From Simiduia curdlanivorans (GTDB taxonomy: Bacteria > Pseudomonadota > Gammaproteobacteria > Pseudomonadales > Cellvibrionaceae): a stretch of 64,000 nt of DNA. The position numbers and the translations under genes are program-made. The stretch is from assembly GCF_030409605.1 (NCBI RefSeq), contig NZ_JAUFQG010000006.1:682001-746000 (forward strand). Reading direction: 5' to 3'. Numbering within the stretch: position 1 is the stretch's first letter; each line of letters opens with the position of its first letter. A model generated the notes under the pieces. It saw only the letters and a list, made by a program, of their open reading frames with translations, was not told the origin of the DNA and searched no databases. Below, in pieces: positions 1 to 8,152 of this stretch.

Positions 1-2
1 TC

Positions 3-587
3 GTCAACCTGATCCACCATAATTACCCGTCTCAGGACTACAACGATTTAATGGATGGCGTCGATGCCCTGCTGGCCAAAGGCTTTATTGACCAGCAGAA
101 ATTATTTGTCACCGGCGGCAGCGGCGGCGGTGTACTGACGGCGTGGATCGTTGGCCACACTGAGCGATTCGCCGCCGCCGTGGTGGCCAAACCGGTGATC
201 AATTGGTACAGCTTTACCCTCACAGCCGATGCCTACCCCTACTTCAGCCGCTACTGGTTCGCGAAAAAACCCTGGGAAGATAGCGCCCATTACCTGCAGC
301 GCTCGCCGATACAATACGTGGGCAATGTGACGACGCCAACCATGCTGCTGACCGGCGAGGCGGACTATAGAACCCCTATTTCGGAAACCGAGCAATTTTA
401 CCAAGCGCTAAAATTACAGGGCGTGAAAACCGCCATGGTGCGCATCCCCGATGCCAGCCATAGCATCACGGCAAGGCCATCCAACATGATGAATAAAGTG
501 GCCTATATTCTCTGGTGGTTCGCCCAACATGGCGGCCCGAGTGCTAAAGCGTCAGACACATCCACTAGCGAAAATAGCGAGCAGTAA
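3..587 (+). CDS. S9-family (prolyl oligopeptidase-type) serine peptidase, C-terminal part
   Basis: The reading frame is open from base 3, so the N-terminal beta-propeller and most of the protein lie outside the window; 194 residues are visible. They form the C-terminal alpha/beta-hydrolase domain. The nucleophile elbow is GGSGGG (a GxSxGG variant typical of acylaminoacyl-/dipeptidyl-peptidases). The likely catalytic Asp is in the GEADYRTP segment and the His in DASHSI. An internal ATG at base 51 is not the start, because conserved sequence (NLIHHNYPSQDYNDL) precedes it. The Ser/Thr-rich tail after GGPSAKA looks disordered. The enzyme probably trims peptides in the periplasm or cytoplasm; localisation cannot be judged without the N-terminus. 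Confidence 0.88.
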   Translation, partial: VNLIHHNYPSQDYNDLMDGVDALLAKGFIDQQKLFVTGGSGGGVLTAWIVGHTERFAAAVVAKPVINWYSFTLTADAYPYFSRYWFAKKPWEDSAHYLQRSPIQYVGNVTTPTMLLTGEADYRTPISETEQFYQALKLQGVKTAMVRIPDASHSITARPSNMMNKVAYILWWFAQHGGPSAKASDTSTSENSEQ

Positions 588-775
588 GCGGCAACCTTTG
601 CCGACAATGATGATTGATACGTCAGTGTCGGCTATATCTCTTGCCTCACTTATTGCTAATAAGCCTTACTCGTCACACCGGGAAATTGCTAAAATAACCG
701 AGACTGTTTTAACAGTGTTTCATGGACAGAAGCTAACGCCAGATTTTTCTTGGCAGCCACCTAAGGAGTTGCTCT

Positions 776-1183
776 ATGCCTCTAACCGCGCAAGCCTCAG
801 GCTCAAGCCTACGACCGGAAGGTAAACCCAGTAGACTCGACGTGCTCTTTATCGATAAATATATTGATCCCGCTAAATCCTTGGAACTGCTCAACACGCT
901 GCAGCAAAAATTTATGTTTAGCGATGCGGTAAAGCGCCAATTATCCAGCGGCGTTCCCGTGGTCATAAAACACGATACCGATGCTGAAACCGCACAAAAA
1001 ATTGTTAACTACATCGCCAAGCTAGGTGGCGATTGCTGGGTGCAAACCACCTCGCCCGAAGGCTACACAGATCGCCGCGACCAAAACCGGCGCAACACCG
1101 TCGACCGCCGCCTGCTGCACCGCGGCTGGGCCATCATGCCCGACCGGCGTCGCTCGCGCGAACGCAGGGTCTTTTTCCATTAA
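776..1183 (+). CDS. Small hypothetical protein with arginine-rich C-terminus
   Basis: A 135-residue protein that I do not recognise as a named family. An AAGGAG ribosome-binding site seven bases before the ATG supports the start. Residues about 20-100 look like a compact alpha/beta fold, and the stretch AQKIVNYIAKLGGDCWVQ is faintly reminiscent of a ribosomal L7/L12 C-terminal fold. The last 40 residues hold repeated DRR/RRR/ERR clusters, so they could bind nucleic acid or membrane. There is no signal peptide. The gene lies between the peptidase and the amidohydrolase on the same strand, with separate spacing on both sides, so operon membership is uncertain. Confidence 0.65.
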   Translation: MPLTAQASGSSLRPEGKPSRLDVLFIDKYIDPAKSLELLNTLQQKFMFSDAVKRQLSSGVPVVIKHDTDAETAQKIVNYIAKLGGDCWVQTTSPEGYTDRRDQNRRNTVDRRLLHRGWAIMPDRRRSRERRVFFH

Positions 1184-1260
1184 ACCCTAAGCTTTGCACC
1201 CTGCCCCCTTAGTCATTAGCCTGTTACACTGCGGGCTAATAACAAAAATAGGGGGCCGTT

Positions 1261-2976
1261 ATGATCATCCTTTCACCCGGTATCTTGGTATCCAGATTCG
1301 TTAAAACAGGCGCACTCTGTGCCAGCTTTGTTATAGCAGTATTAGCCAGCACATCGAGCCTAGCCAGCGATCTACTGATCGAAAATATCAAAGGCTATAC
1401 CTATACTGATTTAGCCCCCGTCGGCGCCGCACCTAGCCAATTCAATAAAATTTTAATTCGCGATAATAAAGTACTGAGCACCAAAAACGCGGTTATCGAA
1501 CGTCTTATGAAGCCGGATACAACCCGTATCGATGGCCAGGGGAAAATACTGCTGCCAGGGCTCATCGACGCGCACGGGCATTTAACCGGCTTAGGTGAAT
1601 TACTGTCGAGCGTCGATTTACGCGATAGTAAGAACGAGACGCTAGCCGTGCAGCAAGTACAAAGTTACATCGATAACACCAAACCCAAGAAAAATACCTG
1701 GGTGCTAGGGCAAGGCTGGAACCAAGCCAACTGGCCCAGTAAACAGTTCCCCACTAGCGCCAGCCTAGATGCCATTAAGTCGGAAAATCCGATTGCGCTA
1801 GCGCGAGTTGATGGCCACGCCGTTTGGTTGAATGCAGCGGCGCTTGCGCTCACCGGCATTAACGATGCAACGCCGAACCCTGAAGGCGGCCAAATTATTC
1901 GAGACGGCGACGGCAAAGCCACCGGTGTTTTAATCGATAACGCCATGTCTCTCGTCTATAGCAAAATGCCACAGATCACCGCACAACAACTCGATCAGCA
2001 ACTGCAACGCAGTTTTGATCACCTGCTATCGCTCGGTGTAACCGGTGTGCACGATGCGGGCATCAACCAGCCAGTGATTGATGTATTAAAGCAACGCGCG
2101 GCGAAACAAAACTTACCCATCAGAGTTTACGGCATGCTCGACGGTAGCGATGCGAAACTCAGTCAATGGCTCAAAGCCGGCGCCTATCACGACGAGGCCG
2201 GTTTCTTCACCATCGCTGCAGTAAAGTTATATGCCGACGGCGCGCTCGGTAGCCGGGGCGCGGCGCTATTGGAGGCCTATTCGGACCAAGCCAACAATAA
2301 AGGCTTAGATATTACTGCGCCTGAACCACTGCTCGAAAAATTTAAACTCATCGACGATCATCAATTTCAAATCTGCGTACACGCCATCGGCGACCGCGGT
2401 AACCAACAAGTACTCGACGCCTTCGACGCGCTGTTCAGCACCGGCGGCAACAGTAGCTTGCGCCATCGCATAGAGCACGCGCAAGTGATCGCACCGGAGG
2501 ATTTAGCGCGGCTGGAACAACTGGATTTAATTGCCTCTATGCAACCAACCCACGCCACTAGCGATATGCACATGGCCGAAGATAGGCTCGGGAAGGCGCG
2601 ACTCACGGGCGCTTACGCTTGGCGCACACTGTTAAACAAGGGTACGCGCATGGCCTTTGGCTCAGACTTTCCAGTGGAATCGGCCAACCCCTTTTTTGGT
2701 ATTCACGCCGCCGTCACACGCCAAGATCACAATAACCAACCGGTACCCGGTTGGCGTATTGAAGAGGCGGTGAGCGTTAACGAAGCCATCAGTTTATTCA
2801 CCCGCGATGCGGCTTGGGCCGCCCATATGGAAACCACACAAGGCACACTGGAGCCAGGAAAGTGGGCTGACTTTATTCTGGTTGAAGACAATCCGTACAA
2901 GGTAAAGCCCGAACAGCTTTGGAAAATCAAAGTACTTGAAACCTGGGTTGCAGGTGAAAAGCGCTGGCCTAAATAA
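1261..2976 (+). CDS. Secreted metal-dependent amidohydrolase, YtcJ/AepA type
   Basis: A 571-residue protein with an N-terminal signal peptide (hydrophobic core about residues 15-34, ending SSLAS). It matches the YtcJ-like amidohydrolase family in length and motifs. The metal-binding DAHGHL follows the typical LLPGLID strand. A further His is in CVHAIGDRGNQ, an HRIEHAQ motif follows, and the late metal-ligand Asp is in AFGSDFPVES. The C-terminal GTLEPGKWADFILVEDNP segment is the usual closing beta-sandwich of the composite domain. The substrate is unknown; relatives hydrolyse amides or cyclic amides, and the signal peptide implies a periplasmic site. The start has a G-rich stretch (AGGGGGC) upstream. 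Confidence 0.88.
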   Translation: MIILSPGILVSRFVKTGALCASFVIAVLASTSSLASDLLIENIKGYTYTDLAPVGAAPSQFNKILIRDNKVLSTKNAVIERLMKPDTTRIDGQGKILLPGLIDAHGHLTGLGELLSSVDLRDSKNETLAVQQVQSYIDNTKPKKNTWVLGQGWNQANWPSKQFPTSASLDAIKSENPIALARVDGHAVWLNAAALALTGINDATPNPEGGQIIRDGDGKATGVLIDNAMSLVYSKMPQITAQQLDQQLQRSFDHLLSLGVTGVHDAGINQPVIDVLKQRAAKQNLPIRVYGMLDGSDAKLSQWLKAGAYHDEAGFFTIAAVKLYADGALGSRGAALLEAYSDQANNKGLDITAPEPLLEKFKLIDDHQFQICVHAIGDRGNQQVLDAFDALFSTGGNSSLRHRIEHAQVIAPEDLARLEQLDLIASMQPTHATSDMHMAEDRLGKARLTGAYAWRTLLNKGTRMAFGSDFPVESANPFFGIHAAVTRQDHNNQPVPGWRIEEAVSVNEAISLFTRDAAWAAHMETTQGTLEPGKWADFILVEDNPYKVKPEQLWKIKVLETWVAGEKRWPK

Positions 2977-3039
2977 TACACTTGGGCCAAAAAAATATAT
3001 AACCATTAACCATTAAGAAACTAAGCATAAGAATTGAAG

Positions 3040-4083
3040 ATGACCGTAAATGCAGAAACCACCCTGAACAACGATCGCCATATCGCCCAATGGCTTTTAT
3101 TTTGCGCAGTCGCTATTTTCGTTATGATCGTGTTAGGCGGCGTCACCCGTCTCACCGAATCGGGCCTCTCTATCGTTGAATGGAAACCGGTAATCGGCAC
3201 ACTGCCGCCGCTGAACAATCTCGAATGGATGCAGGAGTTTGAACAATACAAACAATTTCCCGAGTATCAAAAAGTTAACAAAGGCATGACGCTGGATGAC
3301 TTTAAAACTATTTTCTACTTTGAATATAGCCATCGCTTACTCGGCCGGCTCATTGGGTTATTTTTCCTACTGCCTTTTTTATTCTTCTGGTTCACCAAGC
3401 GAATAAAGGCCGGCCTTGGTTTACCTTTAGTAGGGCTCTTTATTTTGGGCGGCCTTCAGGGCGCTCTAGGGTGGTTTATGGTGAAGAGTGGCTTGGTGGA
3501 TAACCCCAGAGTCAGTCAATACCGCCTCGCCGCACACCTAGGCTTAGCCGTGGTGATTTATACCTACATGCTCTGGCTAGCCTTCGGACTGTTTCAGCCC
3601 CGCAGCACTGGTCCAAGCGCATTTAACAAGCGCACATTAGGGCTCTGCGCGGTAATTTTTTTGATGATTTTGTCCGGTGCCTTTGTCGCCGGCACGCGCG
3701 CCGGTTTAGCATTTCCTACCTGGCCGCTGATGGGGGACAGCTTTATACCCAGCAATCTCTACGCCACCACGCCATTCTGGTTGGCCGCATTTGAAGACAT
3801 AACAACCATACAATTCAATCACCGCATGTTCGCCTATGTCATCGTGGGTATTATTGCTTGGCTGGGCCTGCAGCTCTGGCGTAGCAACCCGAGCAAGCAA
3901 GTGAAGCTTGCTATTGTAAGCCTAGCTACAGCACTCACAACCCAAGTATGTTTGGGCATTGCCACACTGCTCCACCACGTCCCCGTCGCCTTAGCCGCCA
4001 GCCATCAAGGCGTGGCAGTCCTATTGCTGACAGCGGCTTTGTTTTTAGCCCATAGCGTAAAGCTACAAGCAAAAGAAGCTTAA
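3040..4083 (+). CDS. ctaA: Heme A synthase (COX15/CtaA family)
   Basis: This multi-pass inner-membrane protein of 347 residues oxidises heme O to heme A for aa3-type cytochrome oxidases. Family hallmarks are GGVTRLTESGLSIVEW near the N-terminus, the paired heme-ligand histidines in FEYSHRLLGR and AAHLGLA, a second set in FNHRMFAY and ASHQGVAV, and GTRAGLAFPTWPLM before helix six. Eight hydrophobic helices can be counted. The ATG at 3040 is chosen over a TTG two codons earlier. It is isolated here: no cytochrome oxidase subunits, ctaB or COX11 lie beside it, although these are often linked. Its 3' end runs into a terminator that carries a 216-bp repeat element. Confidence 0.95.
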   Translation: MTVNAETTLNNDRHIAQWLLFCAVAIFVMIVLGGVTRLTESGLSIVEWKPVIGTLPPLNNLEWMQEFEQYKQFPEYQKVNKGMTLDDFKTIFYFEYSHRLLGRLIGLFFLLPFLFFWFTKRIKAGLGLPLVGLFILGGLQGALGWFMVKSGLVDNPRVSQYRLAAHLGLAVVIYTYMLWLAFGLFQPRSTGPSAFNKRTLGLCAVIFLMILSGAFVAGTRAGLAFPTWPLMGDSFIPSNLYATTPFWLAAFEDITTIQFNHRMFAYVIVGIIAWLGLQLWRSNPSKQVKLAIVSLATALTTQVCLGIATLLHHVPVALAASHQGVAVLLLTAALFLAHSVKLQAKEA

Positions 4084-4113
4084 CTACTTATACAAAAAAA
4101 ACGCCGCACCAAG

Positions 4114-4329
4114 CCACTGCTGTCCCACAAAAACGATATGACCTTCGTTAGGCTTTAAGCCTCACAATAGATGCGACATCTCGGCGTATACTTGGACATG
4201 AGTTTGGCGCCCGCACAAGCGACACGACGTGAATACATCCATGTAGTCTCAACACCCGCATCCATGCGGGTGACGGTCGCTCGTACGGGCACCAAACTCT
4301 CCCGCAACATAACTGTGGGACAGCAGTGG
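4114..4329. mobile_element. 216-bp MITE-like element, copy 1, inside a terminator hairpin
   Basis: A non-coding element bounded by perfect 16-bp terminal inverted repeats (CCACTGCTGTCCCACA and its complement). It is about 98% identical to, and exactly as long as, the copy at 39197-39412 (five substitutions counted). It holds several internal inverted repeats, including CCCGCAT-CC-ATGCGGG and GAGTTTGG(C/T)GCCCG arms, so the whole could fold as a branched hairpin. Flanking it are A8 plus GCCGC (4103-4107) and GCGGC plus T8 (4336-4348). These are the arms of a Rho-independent terminator between convergent ctaA and the 4362 gene. An imperfect duplication, CCAAG on the left and C(GG)CAAG on the right, may be the target-site duplication. 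There is no transposase inside. Confidence 0.85.
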
Positions 4330-4361
4330 CGGCAAGCGGCTTTTTTTTCACTGGGCTGAGG

Positions 4362-4604
4362 CTAGATTAAAAACCTTAGCACCAGATAAGGCACCAAGTT
4401 AAACAAAAAAACCATCAGCTTATAAAAACCTAAGCCACCGTAATGCATCGCATTAAACTGTGTCGCTGAGATTTTAAACATCGCAGAATGCATTTTAAAA
4501 GTAAAATCGCGCGCGGCGGTGATAAATACCAACCAGATACACATGACAGCCCAATTAATAACAGTGCTCCAGCCAAAAAAAGTCGCCAACTGATCAATTG
4601 TCAT
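4362..4604 (-). CDS. Small membrane protein, DUF6868-like
   Basis: An 80-residue protein with two hydrophobic helices (about residues 10-30 and 55-78). A soluble linker between them contains ARDFTFKMHSAMFKIS and FNAMHYGGLGFYKL. This pattern resembles the small DUF6868 family of uncharacterised inner-membrane proteins (recognised from memory, not searched). It is convergent with ctaA, across the repeat-bearing terminator. No function can be given. Confidence 0.65.
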   Translation of the reverse strand: MTIDQLATFFGWSTVINWAVMCIWLVFITAARDFTFKMHSAMFKISATQFNAMHYGGLGFYKLMVFLFNLVPYLVLRFLI

Positions 4605-4644
4605 CGCTTTCTCCGTGGTTATGTTCTACTCATTCACGCTCATA

Positions 4645-5304
4645 CTACCATGGCAGCGGGTCGCCATTAGCATGGCGAAATTGACCTGAATCAACCAAGC
4701 TCGTTTCAGTAATTCGAGCCACTAATCGCTGTGCTGCGTCAACAGCGCTAATATCGCCTGCATGCCCCACCATATCCGTTTGTACAAACCCAGGATGTAA
4801 AATAGCAACCGCAATACCCTTTAGCGCCAAATCAACGGCTAGAGATTTACCTGCAATATTGAGAGCCGCTTTCGACATGCGGTAGCCGTAGTAAGCACCC
4901 GAGCTATTGTCGGCTACCGATCCCATGCGGCTAGTGATAAGCGCTATTATAGAGCCGGCCTTAAGTTGACTTAACAATGCATGGGTAACACGCAAAGGGC
5001 CGAGGGCATTGACTGCAAATTGCGCCTCAATGTCTGGCCAATGGAGTTGATCTAGGTTGTCATCGGCTAACAAACCGGCATTATTAATCAAAATATCGAT
5101 TTGTTTCCCCTTTAGCGCGTTGGTCATTAGCGTTAAGGTGTCTGCGTCGCTAACATCAACCCCCTCAACAATTGTGGCGCCGGACGTCTTTAACGCATCA
5201 GAAGCACGTCGACAGAGCGCCGTCACCTGATGCCCTTGCGTTAAATAGATTTGCGTAAGCGCCAGCCCAATACCTCGGTTGGCACCAGTAATCACAACGT
5301 GCAT
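4645..5304 (-). CDS. Short-chain dehydrogenase/reductase (SDR)
   Basis: A 219-residue classical-type SDR. The NAD(P)-binding TGANRGIGLAL motif lies at residues 7-17, NNAG in the middle (ILINNAGLL), a catalytic Ser in ITSRMGS, and the YxxxK pair in YYGYRMSKAALN. It therefore probably catalyses NAD(P)-dependent oxidoreduction of a small carbonyl or alcohol; the substrate is unknown. At 219 residues it is slightly shorter than the usual 240-260, resembling the C-factor/sniffer-like subgroup. The ATG at 5304 is chosen because GGAG lies six bases upstream. It is on the same strand as the DUF3088 gene, 38 bases downstream of it, so the two are likely co-transcribed. Confidence 0.88.
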   Translation of the reverse strand: MHVVITGANRGIGLALTQIYLTQGHQVTALCRRASDALKTSGATIVEGVDVSDADTLTLMTNALKGKQIDILINNAGLLADDNLDQLHWPDIEAQFAVNALGPLRVTHALLSQLKAGSIIALITSRMGSVADNSSGAYYGYRMSKAALNIAGKSLAVDLALKGIAVAILHPGFVQTDMVGHAGDISAVDAAQRLVARITETSLVDSGQFRHANGDPLPW

Positions 5305-5342
5305 AGATTTCTCCAACAATGTAGAGTTTCAATATAACTCTG

Positions 5343-5678
5343 TTAAGACGGCACCATGCCGTGAAATTGCTGCCCCAACCAACGGCAAATCGCTTTGCCA
5401 TCATTAATATAAGCGCGCCCGGTTTGTTCGGAGCAGGCTAGGCCCATAGGTAAATCACCCTCAGCAAAGACCAGCGCTGGGCTATTTTGCAGTTCCACAC
5501 CCAAAAGCTCTACCAAAGCAGCGCGCGGGCGGTCAAAATCAATATAGATAAACTCGACCTGCGCTTTTAAGTGCGGATGGTAAACAAAAAAGCCTTCCAT
5601 CAAGGCGCAGTCCGGGCAGAACATATCCTTGCCAGCGCCGTAACCAGGTTTAAGCAGATACAATTGGGGTTTAGACAT
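5343..5678 (-). CDS. DUF3088 family protein with CPDC motif
   Basis: A 111-residue cytoplasmic protein recognisable as DUF3088. It starts LYLLKPGYGAGKDMFCPDC and has the conserved MEGFFVYHP segment and a late ICRWLG motif. The CPDC pair near residue 21 and the predicted beta-alpha-beta pattern suggest a thioredoxin-like fold, but the family has no established reaction. It lies just upstream of the SDR gene on the same strand. Divergent from it, 93 bases away, is the exported protein at 5772. Confidence 0.75.
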   Translation of the reverse strand: MSKPQLYLLKPGYGAGKDMFCPDCALMEGFFVYHPHLKAQVEFIYIDFDRPRAALVELLGVELQNSPALVFAEGDLPMGLACSEQTGRAYINDGKAICRWLGQQFHGMVPS

Positions 5679-5771
5679 TGCCGTTTCGCTCCTACAATGC
5701 GCAGATCGATAATTGGCAATAGGCCAAATAGAGATAGCACTAATAGAGACACTTGAAGTGGAGATATTAAC

Positions 5772-6335
5772 ATGAACCTAACAAGCTTTTGCCTTATCTT
5801 GACACTGCTAACGGCCACTGCTGCGAGCATTGCGAACGCCGAAGAAAATACGACAGAAGCCGGTACCTATACCAGCTTAGCGCCAGAGTTGGAAAAATTT
5901 CGACCCTTTATCAACCGCACCTATCGGGGCGAATACCGCGATGAGAAGAGTGGTAAAGTCTCGATCGATATTTCACAGTGGCAACGCGCCTTGAACGGCC
6001 AAGCTATCCGCGTTATCCACTCGCTCGATCAGGGTAGGTACGGCGGCGAGACGCTATTCTTTTTCGATAAAAACCAGTCCTCTGTGCGCTTTTATTATTT
6101 CACCACCGCGGGCTTTTACACCGAGGGCAGCGTCAGCTTCGAAGGCGACACCTTGGTGAGCACCGAAGCCGTTAACGGCGAGGCGAGCGGCATCACCAGT
6201 GTCGTCTCAAAAGCCCAACTCAACCACAAGGGCGTTATGACCGTCGACTCGACTTATTTGAAAGGTGAGGCGACCGTCAATACTAGCCGCGCGGTATATA
6301 CGCCCATTGCGCATCAGGACCCACAATTTAAATGA
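5772..6335 (+). CDS. Exported hypothetical protein
   Basis: A 187-residue protein with a clear signal peptide (MNLTSFCLILTLLTATAAS, cleavage near ANA-EE). The mature part is rich in beta strands (YRGEYRDEKSG, GGETLFFFDKNQ, FYYFTTAGFYTEGS), which suggests a lipocalin-like or DUF1579-like barrel. I cannot name a family with confidence. A GGAG motif precedes the ATG. The VanZ-domain gene starts nine bases after its stop and the racemase follows 25 bases later, so 5772-7974 is a probable three-gene operon of mixed function. Confidence 0.7.
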   Translation: MNLTSFCLILTLLTATAASIANAEENTTEAGTYTSLAPELEKFRPFINRTYRGEYRDEKSGKVSIDISQWQRALNGQAIRVIHSLDQGRYGGETLFFFDKNQSSVRFYYFTTAGFYTEGSVSFEGDTLVSTEAVNGEASGITSVVSKAQLNHKGVMTVDSTYLKGEATVNTSRAVYTPIAHQDPQFK

Positions 6336-6344
6336 GCAACCTAG

Positions 6345-7256
6345 TTGGCTAAGACACATCCCATCCAAACCTTGGCACTGATAGCGACCCTGCTCTTCAC
6401 CTTGCCGTTTTTTTTCATCGGCGGCCCTGACTGGCAAGCAGCACCACTCTACCGACAGGTTTGGAACGGCGGGCACATCGCATTTTTTTGCCTTAGCATT
6501 GTTTTGATTCGGCAGTTTATTGCGCTGAATTCACCACGGCACTGGCTAGTGGCGTCGCTAATGACCCTCGCCATAGGGCTGATCATTGAAACTATTCAAC
6601 AGCGCGTTGGCAGACAATTTAGCTATACAGATTTGGCGTTTAACTTAGCTGGCCTATGGCTTGGTTTAAGCTGGACGCAAAGCCCCACTAAGTTTATCTG
6701 GCTCTTGCGCCTAGGCGCAGGCTTTTTGCTTGCGCCGTTTTTTTGGAGCCTTACACTGGCGAGTCAATTACAACTTAACAGCAGTTATCAATTTCCCACC
6801 ATTACAAGTTTTGAAAGCCGTTCCGAATTGCTCAGAGTTTCAGGCCCTGCCCATCTATCGAACCAAATCGCCTCCGACGGTAAACAATCGCTAAAAATTG
6901 ATTTCGACAGCGCCCAGTATTCTACCGTGAGCATCGATAAACCACTGGGAGACTGGCTCGGCTACCAATTCCTTGCGTTAGACATCTATAACCCCGACAC
7001 TCAACCGCTACGTTTAGTCTTACGCATCTCAGATACCGAACACGACCGAGGCACGCAGGCGTTAACCGATCGCTTTAACATTGCAATAACGGTAACAAAC
7101 GGCTGGAATAATACTGTGCTTAAGCTAGAGGACATTCAACGGGCGCCCTTAACCCGGGAATTAGACCTCTCGCAATTAACCAATATCGCAATTTTTTCGC
7201 AGGGCTTAGAAAAGCCTCGCACTGTGTATCTTGACAACATTCGTTTACAACAGTAG
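6345..7256 (+). CDS. VanZ-domain membrane protein fused to a carbohydrate-binding-like domain
   Basis: A 303-residue protein. Residues about 5-135 form the VanZ-like membrane domain with four or five helices and the characteristic WNGGHIAFF and IIETIQQRVGRQFSYTDLAFN motifs. After a further helix, residues about 165-303 are a beta-rich soluble region (LKIDFDSAQYSTVSID, YLDNIRLQQ) resembling a galactose-binding/CIA30-type sandwich, presumably periplasmic. The apparent start is TTG at 6345. An ATG at 6332, overlapping the previous stop, runs into a stop after six codons, so either TTG is used or a small indel has altered the original start. Function unknown. Confidence 0.75.
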   Translation: MAKTHPIQTLALIATLLFTLPFFFIGGPDWQAAPLYRQVWNGGHIAFFCLSIVLIRQFIALNSPRHWLVASLMTLAIGLIIETIQQRVGRQFSYTDLAFNLAGLWLGLSWTQSPTKFIWLLRLGAGFLLAPFFWSLTLASQLQLNSSYQFPTITSFESRSELLRVSGPAHLSNQIASDGKQSLKIDFDSAQYSTVSIDKPLGDWLGYQFLALDIYNPDTQPLRLVLRISDTEHDRGTQALTDRFNIAITVTNGWNNTVLKLEDIQRAPLTRELDLSQLTNIAIFSQGLEKPRTVYLDNIRLQQ

Positions 7257-7281
7257 AAAAACATAAAATCAAGGGTAAACC

Positions 7282-7974
7282 ATGAAGACCATAGGACTGA
7301 TAGGCGGCATGAGCTGGGAATCGACCAGTCATTACTACGCGACCATTAACCGAGAAATTAATCGCAGGCTAGGTGGCTTTCACTCGGCAAAAATCCTTTT
7401 GGTAAGTGTCGATTTTGCCGACATCGAAAATTTACAAAGCGCCGGAAATTGGCAGGCCGCGGGCAATCTATTGGCTCATGCGGCCCTGCAACTTCAGGCC
7501 GCCGGCGCCGAATGCATTGTAATTTGTACCAACACCATGCACAAAGTTGCCAGCCAGATTGAGTTGGCGGTCAAGATTCCGTTATTGCACATTGCCGATG
7601 CCACAGGCAGAGCGCTGGTTGCCAAGCAGATAAAGCAGGTTGCGCTACTGGGCACCGCGTTTACTATGTCTCAAGATTTTTATAAGCGGCGCCTAGCAGA
7701 CAATTTTCCTCTTAGCGTCAGCGTGCCGAATGCAGAAGATCAAGAGGCCATTCATCACATTATTTATCAAGAATTATGTCAGGGGGTTATTACCGAGGCA
7801 TCGCGCGAAACCTATATAACGATTATGAATAAATTACACCAACAAGGCGCGCAGGCGATCATTCTAGGTTGCACGGAAATTGGTTTGCTGGTTAGCGCCG
7901 ACCACACATCCATCCCCCTGTTCGATACCACCTTAATTCACAGCCTGGCCGCGGTTGATTTTGCGCTGAGCTAG
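7282..7974 (+). CDS. Aspartate/glutamate racemase family protein (YgeA-like)
   Basis: A 230-residue cofactor-independent amino-acid racemase. The two catalytic cysteines are visible in ICTNTMHK (about residue 83) and LGCTEIGLL (about residue 196). The N-terminal GLIGGMSWEST signature is typical of the YgeA branch of broad-specificity racemases. An AAGGG motif precedes the ATG. It likely interconverts L- and D-amino acids in the cytoplasm; which ones cannot be told from sequence. It is the last gene of the presumed 5772-7974 operon. Confidence 0.9.
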   Translation: MKTIGLIGGMSWESTSHYYATINREINRRLGGFHSAKILLVSVDFADIENLQSAGNWQAAGNLLAHAALQLQAAGAECIVICTNTMHKVASQIELAVKIPLLHIADATGRALVAKQIKQVALLGTAFTMSQDFYKRRLADNFPLSVSVPNAEDQEAIHHIIYQELCQGVITEASRETYITIMNKLHQQGAQAIILGCTEIGLLVSADHTSIPLFDTTLIHSLAAVDFALS

Positions 7975-8152
7975 CGCCCACACGATACCAAGGTCTAGTG
8001 GCCAAGTAATTTCAGCCTGCTAGGGTAGTTGTGCTACTAAAAACACAATAATCAGAGCAGATGACTGGACGCTAGCTATACGTCACAAGATAGCCAGCGG
8101 CACAGGAGTTCCGCCAGTATCGCTCTATAAAAATAATGAATGGGAGCAAGCA

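Noticed and set aside
4171..4359. A 62-codon frame inside the repeat element, also present at 39254
   Set aside because: It is conserved only because the element is duplicated. It has no ribosome-binding site, it runs out of the element into terminator sequence, and the two copies diverge completely there.
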